Assembly (NCBI GenBank): GCA_902613855.1
Contig: CACMIX010000004.1
Location: 62,001 to 126,000, forward strand
Source of the DNA: an uncultured Pelagibacteraceae bacterium
GTDB lineage: Bacteria > Pseudomonadota > Alphaproteobacteria > Pelagibacterales > Pelagibacteraceae
DNA length: 64,000 nucleotides
Direction: 5' to 3'
In this document: in pieces, positions 10,555 to 20,513 of the stretch
Layout: every line of letters begins with the position of its first letter
Position numbering within the stretch: the first letter of the stretch is position 1
Notes under the pieces: model-generated
What the model was told of the DNA's origin: nothing
The model's database searches: none
The model's input: the letters and a program-made list of their open reading frames with translations, nothing else
Translations under genes and position numbers: made by a program

Positions 10555-11295
10555 ATGGCTAGGTATCAAGTTCTTATTGAATATGTTGGAACAAGTTTTA
10601 GAGGCTGGCAGATACAAAAAAAAGGCTCTACTATTCAAGGATTTATTCAACAACACTTGTCAAAACTTTTAAAAGAAAGAATAATTTTAAATGGATCTGG
10701 CAGAACAGATGCAGGTGTACATGCTAATGCTCAGTCAGCTCACTTTGATTGTCAAAAAAAAATTTTAGATCTAACGAAATTTTTAAAATCAATCAATCAT
10801 TTTCTTAATAATAAGGGTATAGCAATTACTCAAATTAAAAAAAGAAGTGAAAAATTTCATTCACGATTTTCTGCTAAACAAAGAATTTATAGATATATAA
10901 TTTTTAACCAAATAAGTGCTCCAGTAATTGAAAATGGGAGAGGTTGGCATGTTAAGAAAATATTAGATATCAATTTAATGAAAAAAGGGGCAAAAAAATT
11001 ATTAGGAACAAATGACTATTCAACCTTTAGATCATCAAGTTGTCACGCTAAAAGTCCAGTTAGAACAATTAAATCAATCAAAATAAAAGCATTAAAAAGT
11101 AAAATTGAAATAGAATTTAAATCACAATCATTTTTACAACAACAAGTAAGATCGATGGTAGGTTGTTTAAAATATTTGGGTGAAAAGAAATGGGACCTTA
11201 AAACTTTTGAGAAAGTATTTAAATCTAAAAAAAGAGTATTGTGTGCTCCACCTGCACCACCTGAAGGCCTTTTTTTATTTAGAGTTATTTACTAA
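10555..11295 (+). CDS. truA: tRNA pseudouridine(38-40) synthase
   Basis: GSGRTDAGVHANAQ catalytic motif. Confidence 0.96.
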   Translation: MARYQVLIEYVGTSFRGWQIQKKGSTIQGFIQQHLSKLLKERIILNGSGRTDAGVHANAQSAHFDCQKKILDLTKFLKSINHFLNNKGIAITQIKKRSEKFHSRFSAKQRIYRYIIFNQISAPVIENGRGWHVKKILDINLMKKGAKKLLGTNDYSTFRSSSCHAKSPVRTIKSIKIKALKSKIEIEFKSQSFLQQQVRSMVGCLKYLGEKKWDLKTFEKVFKSKKRVLCAPPAPPEGLFLFRVIY

Positions 11296-11766
11296 TTTTC
11301 TCTTATTGCTCATTGAAAACTTTTTATTAATTCTCCATCTAGACTCAGCTCTAACTATAAAACCACAACAGTTTTTTGATTTGCACTTGCATGGAAATTG
11401 CTTATAATTTTCATCATATCCAAATCCATAATCACAAGTAAATTCCTCTCCTTTTTTAATATCTTTTATTGCTTTAACCCAAATTTTTAATCCTTTACCA
11501 TCATAATCACAATTATTTTCACATGAATGATTAATTAAACCTGCAGTATTCCACGGAAAATCTCCATCAAGATCATATCTTTTATTTATAGTAAATAAAT
11601 AAATAGGCTTACCATTATCGTATTTATCAGATTCTTCTGTTTGCTTTTTTGTGATTAATTTTCCGATGTAGTCAATTACTTTAGTTCCGGCTTTAATATT
11701 TTTTGTTGCGTAAAGTCCTCTTCCTTTTTTATCTATAGCTGACTTTTTAATTCTGTACAGTTTCAT
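11275..11766 (-). CDS. SET-domain protein-lysine methyltransferase-like
   Basis: GRGLYATKNIKAG, GLINHSCENNC, EFTCDYGFGY, post-SET-like CKCKSKNCCGFI. Confidence 0.88.
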   Translation of the reverse strand: MKLYRIKKSAIDKKGRGLYATKNIKAGTKVIDYIGKLITKKQTEESDKYDNGKPIYLFTINKRYDLDGDFPWNTAGLINHSCENNCDYDGKGLKIWVKAIKDIKKGEEFTCDYGFGYDENYKQFPCKCKSKNCCGFIVRAESRWRINKKFSMSNKRKLVNNSK

Positions 11767-11798
11767 TTAGGTTGTGTTTAGATAGTTATATTAAATTA

Positions 11799-12728
11799 TC
11801 AATTAAATTCTATGAGAGCATCAACATGTCTCTTGGTGCTTTCTTGCAAAGCTTTAAGATCATATCCACCCTCAAGTATTGATACAACATTTCCATTACA
11901 AAATGATTTTGAGATCTCTAATGTTCTTTTTGTAATTTTATAAAAATCCTCAGAACCAAGCTGCAGTTGGGCTAAAGGATCATCAATGTGTGCGTCAAAA
12001 CCTGCAGAAAACAACAAGAATTCAGGCTTAAAATCTCTCACTTTATTTAAAACATTTTCGTAAGCTCTTAGATACTTTTCTGCAGATGTTCCAGCTTCAA
12101 GGGGGATATTTAATACGTTATTAAAATCACCCTTTTCTTTTTCAGAGCCAGATCCAGGGTAATAAGGGTATTGATGGGTAGAAATAAATAAAACTTTTTC
12201 GTTATCATAAAAAATGTCTTGAGTACCGTTTCCATGGTGAACATCAAAATCAATAATTGCGATTTTATTATATTTGTATTTTTCGATTAAGTAATTTGCA
12301 CCAACAGCAATATTATTATAGATACAAAAACCCATTGCTTTCTCTTTTTCTGCGTGGTGTCCAGGAGGTCTTACTGCACAAAATGCATTTTTAAATTCTT
12401 TGTTCTGCACCCCATCAATTGCAGTAATAATTGATCCTACAGCATCTTTAGAAGCATCTTTGCTACCAGGAGAAACTATGGTGTCTCCATCAAGAAAATT
12501 ATATCCTTTTTTTGGAAAAGATTTATTCACTTGATCTATATAATTTGAGGTATGAGTTTTAATCAAAAAAGATTTCTCAAATTTATTTGATTTTTTCCAA
12601 ATTAGGTTTTTATTGTCTAATTTTTTAAAATTATCTATTACAGCAGTAACTCTATCAATTTTTTCAGGATGTCCATCCCCAGTATTATGATTTTGATATG
12701 TATTTGATGTAATTAACCCTGTTTTCAC
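11799..12728 (-). CDS. Histone deacetylase / acetylpolyamine amidohydrolase family protein
   Basis: VRPPGHHAEKEKAMGFCIYNNIAVGA, IDFDVHHGNGTQDIFY. Confidence 0.93.
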   Translation of the reverse strand: MKTGLITSNTYQNHNTGDGHPEKIDRVTAVIDNFKKLDNKNLIWKKSNKFEKSFLIKTHTSNYIDQVNKSFPKKGYNFLDGDTIVSPGSKDASKDAVGSIITAIDGVQNKEFKNAFCAVRPPGHHAEKEKAMGFCIYNNIAVGANYLIEKYKYNKIAIIDFDVHHGNGTQDIFYDNEKVLFISTHQYPYYPGSGSEKEKGDFNNVLNIPLEAGTSAEKYLRAYENVLNKVRDFKPEFLLFSAGFDAHIDDPLAQLQLGSEDFYKITKRTLEISKSFCNGNVVSILEGGYDLKALQESTKRHVDALIEFN

Positions 12729-13882
12729 TTAAAATAATTTTTCAATATATTTGAATAAATTAAGGTCAATTTTTTTAGATCTGACAATGAAACTGCCTCA
12801 TCTACTTTATGCATAGTTTTACCAACCAACCCAAATTCTAAACAAGGTGTAATTTTCCTTATAAACCTTGCATCTGAGGTTCCTCCTGTTGTTGAAAGCT
12901 TAGGCTTAATTTTTGTAATTTGCTTAATTACATTTTGTATCATAAAAGTTGTTTTATTAGGATTTGTTAAAAAAGCTTCTCCAGATACACTATATTCAAT
13001 TTTATATTTAGATTTATTTTTAGCCGATATTTTTTTAACAACTTTATTTATCCTCTTTTTAAGTGAGGAAGAGGAATGTTTATTATTAAATCTTATATTA
13101 AATGTAGCTGTTGCAACTCCTGGAATTACATTATCAGCAGTATTATTAATATTTATTTTTGTTATTTCCAAGTTAGTTGGTTGAAAATCTTTAGTTCCTT
13201 GATCAAATTTGATATCTTTTATTAATTTAAGAATTTGTACAATTGCTGTTGAAGGATTATTTGCTCGATGAGGATAAGCTACGTGACCTTGCACTCCAGT
13301 GATAGTTAGTCTACCATTCATACTTCCTCTTCGCCCAATTTTAATCATTTCACCCAATTTACTTGGGTTAGTTGGTTCACCTACTAAACAAAAATCAATT
13401 TTCTCTTTTCTTTTTTTTAAATACTGCACAACCTTTTTGGTCCCGTTAATAGCAACACCCTCTTCGTCCCCGGTAATCAAAAGACTAATTGAGCCATTAA
13501 AACTAGAGTAATTTTCAATAAAATTACTAACTGCTGAAACGAAAGCTGCTATAGAGCTTTTCATATCATTTGCGCCTCTTCCAATTAAATGTCCTTTTTT
13601 AATTGCGGGTTTAAAAGGATTAACTGTCCAGTCTTTAAGATTTCCAGCAGGCACTACATCTAAATGACCCGCATAACAAAAGTTAGGACTTTTATTACCA
13701 AGCCTTGCATAAAGATTTTTTACTGGTTTGCTGTCTTTTTCTCTAAATTCAAGTACTTTAGTTTTAAAACCAAGTTTTTTTAGTTTTTTTTCTAAAAAAC
13801 TCATTATTCCTGCATCAACAGGAGTTACTGATGGAAACCTAATTAGCTCTTTAGCTAATTGAAGTTCGTTGATTTTTTGCAT
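12725..13882 (-). CDS. dapE: Succinyl-diaminopimelate desuccinylase
   Basis: YAGHLDVVPAG, GRGANDMKSSIAAF, GDEEGVAINGT. Confidence 0.95.
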   Translation of the reverse strand: MQKINELQLAKELIRFPSVTPVDAGIMSFLEKKLKKLGFKTKVLEFREKDSKPVKNLYARLGNKSPNFCYAGHLDVVPAGNLKDWTVNPFKPAIKKGHLIGRGANDMKSSIAAFVSAVSNFIENYSSFNGSISLLITGDEEGVAINGTKKVVQYLKKRKEKIDFCLVGEPTNPSKLGEMIKIGRRGSMNGRLTITGVQGHVAYPHRANNPSTAIVQILKLIKDIKFDQGTKDFQPTNLEITKININNTADNVIPGVATATFNIRFNNKHSSSSLKKRINKVVKKISAKNKSKYKIEYSVSGEAFLTNPNKTTFMIQNVIKQITKIKPKLSTTGGTSDARFIRKITPCLEFGLVGKTMHKVDEAVSLSDLKKLTLIYSNILKNYFK

Positions 13883-13884
13883 TT

Positions 13885-14712
13885 TTATTCTCTCAAAAGA
13901 TCGTTTACTGATGTTTTTGATCTAGTTTTTTCGTCAACCTGTTTAATAATTACTGCACAATAAAGTGATGGAGCCTTAGGATTATTCTTATCAGGTAAAG
14001 AACCAGGTACAACAACTGAATAAGGTGGTATTTTTCCATAAGTAATTTCACCAGTTTTTCTATCAACTATTTTTGTTGATTGACCGATATACATTCCCAT
14101 ACTTAATACAGACCCTTCTCCAACTATTACACCTTCAACAACCTCTGACATAGCACCAAGGAAAACATTGTCTTCAATTATTGTGGGTAATGCTTGAGCA
14201 GGCTCTAGCACACCTCCGACACCTGAACCAGCTGAGATATGACAATTTTTTCCAATTTGACTACAACTTCCCGCTCTTGCAAAAGTATCAATCATAGTGC
14301 CTTCATCTATGTATGCACCAATATTAACATAGCATGGCATCAATACTGCATTTTTGCCAACGTAAGATCCTTTTCTTACTGGTGAATTTGGTACCATTCT
14401 AAAACCAGCATTTTCATGATCTTCTTTACTCCATCCCGCTGTTTTTCCTTTTAAGAGATGAGCTTTGTCATACCAACTACTATATGGACCATTTAAATTC
14501 TCCATTGGGTACATTCTAAAACTTAACATGATTGCTTTTTTAAGATATTGATGAGTTGTCCATTCACCATTAATTTTTTCAGCAACTCTGACTTTACCAC
14601 TATCTAAATTATCAATAATTTGATTTACAGTATTCTTTAAATTTTCATCTGAACCTGGGGTTATTTGATCCCTTTTTTCCCATGCTTCGTTAATAATATT
14701 TTCTATACTCAT
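13885..14712 (-). CDS. dapD: 2,3,4,5-tetrahydropyridine-2,6-dicarboxylate N-succinyltransferase
   Basis: Left-handed beta-helix hexapeptide repeats, VVPGSLPDKNN; next to dapE. Confidence 0.95.
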   Translation of the reverse strand: MSIENIINEAWEKRDQITPGSDENLKNTVNQIIDNLDSGKVRVAEKINGEWTTHQYLKKAIMLSFRMYPMENLNGPYSSWYDKAHLLKGKTAGWSKEDHENAGFRMVPNSPVRKGSYVGKNAVLMPCYVNIGAYIDEGTMIDTFARAGSCSQIGKNCHISAGSGVGGVLEPAQALPTIIEDNVFLGAMSEVVEGVIVGEGSVLSMGMYIGQSTKIVDRKTGEITYGKIPPYSVVVPGSLPDKNNPKAPSLYCAVIIKQVDEKTRSKTSVNDLLRE

Positions 14713-14716
14713 AATT

Positions 14717-15388
14717 TTATGTGTTTTTTAATAACCTTATTTCTTTTAAAAATAAAGAAAGATTTTCTATTTTATAATCAATGTATTCTTTATCTGACTC
14801 TTTTTTACCCCAGTATTCATCATTGATTAACCATGCAGTTGTTGTTCCTCTTTCTTTTCCAATGGATAAATTTTTTGCAATATCCTCAATATAAAGTGTT
14901 TCTTTAGGATCTATTTTAAATTTTTCTAACATCAAATCAAAAGCTTTTGCTGCAGGCTTAGGATTATATTTGGCATCTACTATGTCAAAAACATTCTCAA
15001 ATTGATCATCGATACCAAGTGATGTGGTTATATTTTTAACATGTTCTTTACTTCCATTAGTAAAAACAAATTTTCTTAAATTTGTGCTTTCAAGCTCTTT
15101 TCTTAAAGTTTTATCTTTCTCTAAGAAAGATAAATCAATATCATGGACATAATCTAAAAATTCTTTTGGTGGGATGTTATGATGAATCATTAAACCATTA
15201 AGACTGGTGTCATATTTATGAAAATAACTTCTCTGCAATTCTTTAGCCACTTTTAAATCTAAATTTAATTTTTTAGATATATATTCAGTCATTTTTTTAC
15301 TTACCTGACCGAAAACTGCTTCTAGATCTTGATATAAAACTCCATCACAATCAAAAAGTATATTTTTAATATTCTCTAATTTCATCAT
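14717..15388 (-). CDS. HAD-family hydrolase (pyrimidine 5'-nucleotidase type)
   Basis: LFDCDGVLYQDLEAVFGQVSKKM, FVFTNGSKEHV. Confidence 0.85.
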   Translation of the reverse strand: MMKLENIKNILFDCDGVLYQDLEAVFGQVSKKMTEYISKKLNLDLKVAKELQRSYFHKYDTSLNGLMIHHNIPPKEFLDYVHDIDLSFLEKDKTLRKELESTNLRKFVFTNGSKEHVKNITTSLGIDDQFENVFDIVDAKYNPKPAAKAFDLMLEKFKIDPKETLYIEDIAKNLSIGKERGTTTAWLINDEYWGKKESDKEYIDYKIENLSLFLKEIRLLKNT

Positions 15389-16233
15389 CTTCTAATTAAC
15401 GTACCTGCACCTTTATCAGAGAATATTTCCCATAAACATGAATGTTTTTTTGTGCCGTTAATTATACCAACTGCAGTTACTCCGTTATTTACAGCATCTA
15501 AACACGCATTAATTTTAGGTATCATGCCTTCAGTTATAGTCTCATTTTTAATCATTTCTAAAATTTCTGAGGAAGATATTTCCTCTATAAGTTTCTTTTG
15601 TTTATCAAGGACACCATCAACATTTGTCATTAGTAATAATCTTCTAGCTTTTAGAGATTTAGCTATCGCCATAGCAGTGGTATCACCATTAACATTGTAA
15701 GTCTGATTATTTTTGTCTAAGCCTAATGGCGACACAATTGGAACTTTATTTTGTTTTAGAATATTTAATATTTTATCGTTATTAATTTTGGTTGGTATCC
15801 CTACAAAGCCTAACTCTTTTGCTTCAGGTTTTACCTCTATAATATTATTATTTTTTGTGTGTATTGAAATACCTTCAGAGCCCCTTTTTTTTAAATTCTG
15901 AAGAATATCATCGTTAAAATCAATTAAAACAGACTCTACAATATTTATTATACTTTTATCAGTAACTCTTAGTCCTCTAATAAATTTTGATTGAATATTA
16001 GACTTCTCTAATTCTCTTTTAATTCTTGGCCCACCACCATGAACAACTACCGTAGAAAGACCTAATTTATTTAAAATAAATAGATCTGTTATAAAATTAT
16101 TAAATACATTTCTGTCAATTAAAACATTTCCTCCATATTTAATTACAATTAAATCATTTTTATATTTTTCAATATATTTATTTACTTCACTTAAAGGTGG
16201 CCCATCTTTGGGCAGTATATTTTTTAAATCCAT
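15385..16233 (-). CDS. argB: Acetylglutamate kinase
   Basis: IVIKYGGNVL, VVVHGGGPRI, EGMIPKINACLDAV. Confidence 0.96.
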   Translation of the reverse strand: MDLKNILPKDGPPLSEVNKYIEKYKNDLIVIKYGGNVLIDRNVFNNFITDLFILNKLGLSTVVVHGGGPRIKRELEKSNIQSKFIRGLRVTDKSIINIVESVLIDFNDDILQNLKKRGSEGISIHTKNNNIIEVKPEAKELGFVGIPTKINNDKILNILKQNKVPIVSPLGLDKNNQTYNVNGDTTAMAIAKSLKARRLLLMTNVDGVLDKQKKLIEEISSSEILEMIKNETITEGMIPKINACLDAVNNGVTAVGIINGTKKHSCLWEIFSDKGAGTLIRR

Positions 16234-16256
16234 GTGTTGTTAACTATTTAAAATTA

Positions 16257-17933
16257 TTAGGTTACAGTTTTAACTGTTGTACGCTTCATGATGAAGACCT
16301 GTTGTGCCATAGTTAAAATATTGTTAACTGTCCAGTAAATTACTAATCCTGCAGGGAATGGAGCTAATATTATTGTTAAGAAAAGCGGAAAGAACATGAA
16401 TATTTTTGCCTGCATTGGATCTGTGGGCGCTGGATTAAGTTTCATCTGTACAAACATGCTGATACCCATTGCTATTGGCCACGCTCCTATTACTAAAAAA
16501 GAAGGTACGTCATAAGGCAATAAACCAAATAGATTAAATAATGAAGTTGGATCTCTTTCAGATAAATCTTGTATCCAACCATAGAATGGCATGTGTCTCA
16601 TTTCGATAGTCACAAATAATACTTTATATAATGCAAAAAAAACTGGAATTTGAACTAGAATTGGCAAACATCCTGACATAGGGTTAACTTTTTCCTTCTT
16701 ATATAATGCCATCATTGCTTGCTGTAATTTCATCTTGTCGTCTTTATGAAGTTCTTTAAGTCTTGTCATTTCCGGAGTTAAAGCCTTCATTTTAGCCATA
16801 CTTCTGAATGAGAAATTTGCTAAAGGGAAAAATGCCAATCTTATACAAATAGTAATTGCTATTATTGCCAAACCGTAATTACCAAGCAGTTTAAAAAAGT
16901 AATCTATTCCAAAAAATAATGGCTTGGTGATAAAATATAAAAAACCCCAATCTATTGTTAGGTCAAATTTATCTATTTTTAGTGACTCTGCATATCCATC
17001 AATAACATCAACTCTTTTAGCAGCTACTATTATCTGCATTTTATCTTCTATCGAAGAATTGCTATTTAATTCAAGTGGCTCAGTACCTACAAAGTTTGCT
17101 CTAAATTTATTTTTATAATCGAATGTAGTTTTAAATTCTTTTCCTTTTGGTGGAATTAATGAAGTTATCCAGTACTTATCTCCAATACCTAGCCATCCTT
17201 TTTGAGCAGTTCTTGAAAATTTTTTTTCTTCAATATCATCGTAATCTTCCTCAATAAGCTCATCATCAAGTGTTGCAACTAAACCTTCATGAAGTATATA
17301 AAAATTTGTTATTTCAGGAGCTTCATTTCGAATAATTTGTCCATATGAATAAAAATCGTATTTGTTATTTGTAGAATTAATTACTCGTTGTTTAACTGTA
17401 AATAAGAACTTATCGTCAATTGATATTTCTTTTTCAAAAGTAATACCCTGATCATTCTTCCATGTTAATTTAATTGGGGACTCTGCAGTTAATTTTTTAT
17501 TCCCTGATACAGACCAAATTGAATTAGAATTTGGGATTTTAACATTTTTATCAGTTGTTATAAATCCACTCTCTATTAAGTACCCTTCTTTTGCATTTCT
17601 TGGTGCTAACAAGTTTACCTTTTCATTACCATTTAAAACTACATTATATTCTTTAAAAGTTAGATCATCTATCGCTGCTCCCTTCAAAGATATTGAACCA
17701 AGTATACTCTGATTTTCAAACTGAATTCTTTCACTTTCACTTAATGCCTGTTCTCTTGAAATTTCTGTAATATTTTCTTTTTGATCTAAACTAGGAGCAT
17801 CTGAACTTTGTTCAGTTTTATTTTGTTCAGCAATGCTCTCCTGAGTTACTGGTGGAGGTGCAAAAAAAAGTGTGTAGAGTAAAATTACAGCTGCAGATAA
17901 ACTTATGGCAGCTATTATATTTCGGGTCTCCAT
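16257..17933 (-). CDS. yidC: Membrane protein insertase YidC
   Basis: 60KD_IMP region GNYGLAIIAITICIRLAFFPLANFSFRSMAKMKAL; rpmH-rnpA-yidD synteny. Confidence 0.97.
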   Translation of the reverse strand: METRNIIAAISLSAAVILLYTLFFAPPPVTQESIAEQNKTEQSSDAPSLDQKENITEISREQALSESERIQFENQSILGSISLKGAAIDDLTFKEYNVVLNGNEKVNLLAPRNAKEGYLIESGFITTDKNVKIPNSNSIWSVSGNKKLTAESPIKLTWKNDQGITFEKEISIDDKFLFTVKQRVINSTNNKYDFYSYGQIIRNEAPEITNFYILHEGLVATLDDELIEEDYDDIEEKKFSRTAQKGWLGIGDKYWITSLIPPKGKEFKTTFDYKNKFRANFVGTEPLELNSNSSIEDKMQIIVAAKRVDVIDGYAESLKIDKFDLTIDWGFLYFITKPLFFGIDYFFKLLGNYGLAIIAITICIRLAFFPLANFSFRSMAKMKALTPEMTRLKELHKDDKMKLQQAMMALYKKEKVNPMSGCLPILVQIPVFFALYKVLFVTIEMRHMPFYGWIQDLSERDPTSLFNLFGLLPYDVPSFLVIGAWPIAMGISMFVQMKLNPAPTDPMQAKIFMFFPLFLTIILAPFPAGLVIYWTVNNILTMAQQVFIMKRTTVKTVT

Positions 17934-18184
17934 TATTTATTATCCTTTACATCTTTTTTTACAGGATCAAATCCTTCTCCTCCGCCTAAAAATTTAATTG
18001 GATGACATGACAGAATTCTTTTAATACTTTTGAAAAGACCTTTAACAAAACCAAATTCTTTTAAAGCATCAATGCTATATTCAGAACATGTAGGCAAATA
18101 TCGGCAAGAGTGTCCAAATAAAGGACTTATTAGATATTTGTAACCTTTAATAAGTTTAATTAATAATTTAGTAAATATATTCAT
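17933..18184 (-). CDS. yidD: Membrane insertion efficiency factor YidD
   Basis: YLISPLFGHSCRYLPTCSEYSIDALKEFG. Confidence 0.95.
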   Translation of the reverse strand: MNIFTKLLIKLIKGYKYLISPLFGHSCRYLPTCSEYSIDALKEFGFVKGLFKSIKRILSCHPIKFLGGGEGFDPVKKDVKDNK

Positions 18185-18525
18185 TATTTAATTTTTTCTA
18201 AGTCTTGAAATAGTGTTTCTTTCATATTTTTGTATTCATTGTTTAACATACTCTCCTTTGCAAGAACAAGGATAGAAAAATCAAAGTTTATTGATATTAT
18301 TTTAACTGCATCATTAACAATACTTCTTAACCTTCTTTTAATTTTATTTCTTTTAACTGCATTTCCAATTTTTTTTTTAACTGAAAAACTTATATTGAGT
18401 TTTTTATTGTCTTTATGAGGCAATTTTCCAAAAAAAATAGTCACATACTTATTGGAAATTTTCTTTTTTTTTAAAAGACTTTTAAATTCTTCATTCTTTG
18501 AAAGAGCAAGGATTTTGCTTTTCAT
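18184..18525 (-). CDS. rnpA: Ribonuclease P protein component
   Basis: VKKKIGNAVKRNKIKRRLRSIVND. Confidence 0.94.
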   Translation of the reverse strand: MKSKILALSKNEEFKSLLKKKKISNKYVTIFFGKLPHKDNKKLNISFSVKKKIGNAVKRNKIKRRLRSIVNDAVKIISINFDFSILVLAKESMLNNEYKNMKETLFQDLEKIK

Positions 18526-18529
18526 TTAT

Positions 18530-18670
18530 TTAAACAGAAACTGTTAGTGACTTTCTTCCTCTAGCCCTTCTTCTGGCTAAAAGTTTTTTACCACCTTTTG
18601 TTTTCATCTTTGATCTAAAGCCATGTTTTCTGGCTCTTTTGACATTAGAGGGCTGGTATGTTCTTTTCAT
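18530..18670 (-). CDS. rpmH: 50S ribosomal protein L34 (absent from ORF track, 46 aa)
   Basis: Hand translation [46 protein letters not shown]. Confidence 0.97.
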   Translation of the reverse strand: MKRTYQPSNVKRARKHGFRSKMKTKGGKKLLARRRARGRKSLTVSV

Positions 18671-18762
18671 AATAAGTGATTAGTTTTTATTAAATTTCGC
18701 CCTTTATAGTAATTAAATATATAAATAGCAAATAGAACATTTTATAAATAGCTTTGTTATTA

Positions 18763-19485
18763 ATGGAAAAATCAAACAAATTTAAATTATTTATAGGTTT
18801 AGTTTATTTAATACTAATTAGTTTATTTTTAATTTTTTTCTTCTCTAAATTTAGTATTCAGGAACTTACCTCATATGACTTTATAAGAGAAAATAGATTA
18901 TATTTTTCTGAATTAAAAAAATCTAATCTAATTCTGATATTTTTTATTTTTTTGGGTTTAACAATTTTATGGGTATTTCCTCTTTTAGGTTTTGGATCAC
19001 CTGTTGCTTTAATAGGTGGTTTTATTTTTGGAAAATGGATAGGCACCATTGTTGTTGTACTTGGGTTGAGCATTGGTGCAACTTTTTTATATATTTTTGG
19101 AAATTATTTTTTAAAAGAGTTTATTAAAGAAAAGTTATTAAATAAATATCATAAACTAGAAACTAAATTTAAAAAATCTGAGTTTATTTATTTACTCATA
19201 TATCGTTTTATAGGAGGAATACCGTGGCAGATCAGTTGTTTACTTCCAACACTTTTTAATGTTCGAGTAAGAAATTTTTTCTTTGCAACACTAATAGGCA
19301 TTGTACCACAAATATTTTTAGCAGTATCGATTGGAAGTGGGTTTGAAAAAATTATTGATCAAAACTCTGAAGTTCCTAGTATTACTGAAATTATCTTTTC
19401 ACCAGATATTTACATACCGCTTGTAGCTTTTTTTAGTTTAATCTTAGTTACTATCTTTTTAAGGAAGATATTTTATAAAAATTAG
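18763..19485 (+). CDS. TVP38/TMEM64-family (VTT domain) membrane protein
   Basis: VTT/SNARE-associated region GFGSPVALIGGFIFGKWIGTIVVVLGLSIGATFLYIFGNYF; ATG at 18763. Confidence 0.85.
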   Translation: MEKSNKFKLFIGLVYLILISLFLIFFFSKFSIQELTSYDFIRENRLYFSELKKSNLILIFFIFLGLTILWVFPLLGFGSPVALIGGFIFGKWIGTIVVVLGLSIGATFLYIFGNYFLKEFIKEKLLNKYHKLETKFKKSEFIYLLIYRFIGGIPWQISCLLPTLFNVRVRNFFFATLIGIVPQIFLAVSIGSGFEKIIDQNSEVPSITEIIFSPDIYIPLVAFFSLILVTIFLRKIFYKN

Positions 19486-19559
19486 TGGTGCTCCCACCCT
19501 GTACTGACCAGGGAACTAGTCATTACCAATGACTTGTTATGCCATTTAACTACAGGAGC
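19486..19559 (-). tRNA. tRNA-Thr (anticodon GGT), CCA encoded, atypical T-loop
   Basis: Folds by hand: GCTCCTG/TGGGAGC acceptor, GTTA/TAAC D-stem, AGTCA-TTGGTAA-TGACT anticodon arm, CCCTG-GTCAGTA-CAGGG T-arm, ACCA. Confidence 0.82.
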
Positions 19560-19658
19560 AAAGAAACATTTTATATTTTGTGGATAATAATGCATTTTTT
19601 TCAAATTATTGCCTTAATTTTTTGACCAATATGATTTATATCTATTTAAGGAAATGTT

Positions 19659-19859
19659 ATGGGAATTCACTACGATTATAAGTCAACCAAAGGTAATAAG
19701 CTTATGGAAAAGCAAGCTAAAAGAGAAAAGAAGCTTGCGGAAAAAAAAGCTAAACGTTTAGCTAAAGAAGGCCCAAAACAAGAAGAACATAAAATAAAAG
19801 CTTTAGATCCCAACAAGCCAATATCTTTAGATTTTTTGACAAATCCAAACAAAGAATGA
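19659..19859 (+). CDS. Small Lys/Ala-rich hypothetical protein
   Basis: 66 aa ORF with upstream AAGGAAA SD-like site; stop overlaps next ORF's ATG (ATGA). Confidence 0.7.
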   Translation: MGIHYDYKSTKGNKLMEKQAKREKKLAEKKAKRLAKEGPKQEEHKIKALDPNKPISLDFLTNPNKE

Positions 19860-19957
19860 GTTATAAAGATAAAAATGAGCGTTTAAGTCTTGCTCTTAAA
19901 AAAAATTTGAAAAAAAGAAAAATTTTCCAAAAAAAAAATAAGAAAAAAAATAAATAA
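19856..19957 (+). CDS. 33-aa basic small protein, absent from ORF track
   Basis: [37 protein letters not shown] overlap upstream and TAATG overlap with dcd downstream. Confidence 0.65.
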   Translation: MSYKDKNERLSLALKKNLKKRKIFQKKNKKKNK

Positions 19958-20511
19958 TGTCAGTTCTCTCCGACAAATGGATTAGAAAAATGTCCAAAGA
20001 ATACAACATGATTTCACCTTTTGAGGAAAAACAAGTAAGAGGCAAGAGTATTTCTTATGGACTTTCTTCTTTTGGCTATGATGCAAGAGTATCAGACGAG
20101 TTTAAAATTTTTACAAATGTTAATTCTGAGATTGTTGACCCTAAAAATTTCAAACCAACAAATTTTGTAACTAAAAATGTATCTGAATGTGTTATCCCAC
20201 CAAATTCATTTGTTTTAGCAAGAACTGTAGAAAAGTTTAAAATTCCAAATGATGTATTGGTTATTTGTCTAGGTAAATCAACATATGCAAGATGTGGGAT
20301 CATTGTAAATGTAACTCCACTAGAGCCTGGATGGGAAGGATATGTTACACTTGAATTTTCGAACACCACACCTTTACCTGCAAAAATTTATGCAAACGAA
20401 GGTGTTGCACAATTTATTTTCTTAAAAGGAAATGAAAAACCAGAAGTGACTTATGCAGATCGAGATGGAAAGTATATGGGTCAAACTGGGGTAACATTAC
20501 CTAAAGTTTAA
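19957..20511 (+). CDS. dcd: dCTP deaminase
   Basis: [49 protein letters not shown]. Confidence 0.96.
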   Translation: MSVLSDKWIRKMSKEYNMISPFEEKQVRGKSISYGLSSFGYDARVSDEFKIFTNVNSEIVDPKNFKPTNFVTKNVSECVIPPNSFVLARTVEKFKIPNDVLVICLGKSTYARCGIIVNVTPLEPGWEGYVTLEFSNTTPLPAKIYANEGVAQFIFLKGNEKPEVTYADRDGKYMGQTGVTLPKV

Positions 20512-20513
20512 AT

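Noticed and set aside
19486-19559. tRNA-Thr as a phage/island attachment site
   Set aside because: No integrase or duplicated tRNA 3' fragment found in the window.
20076-20369. 97-aa antisense ORF in dcd
   Set aside because: Fully inside conserved dcd; spurious.
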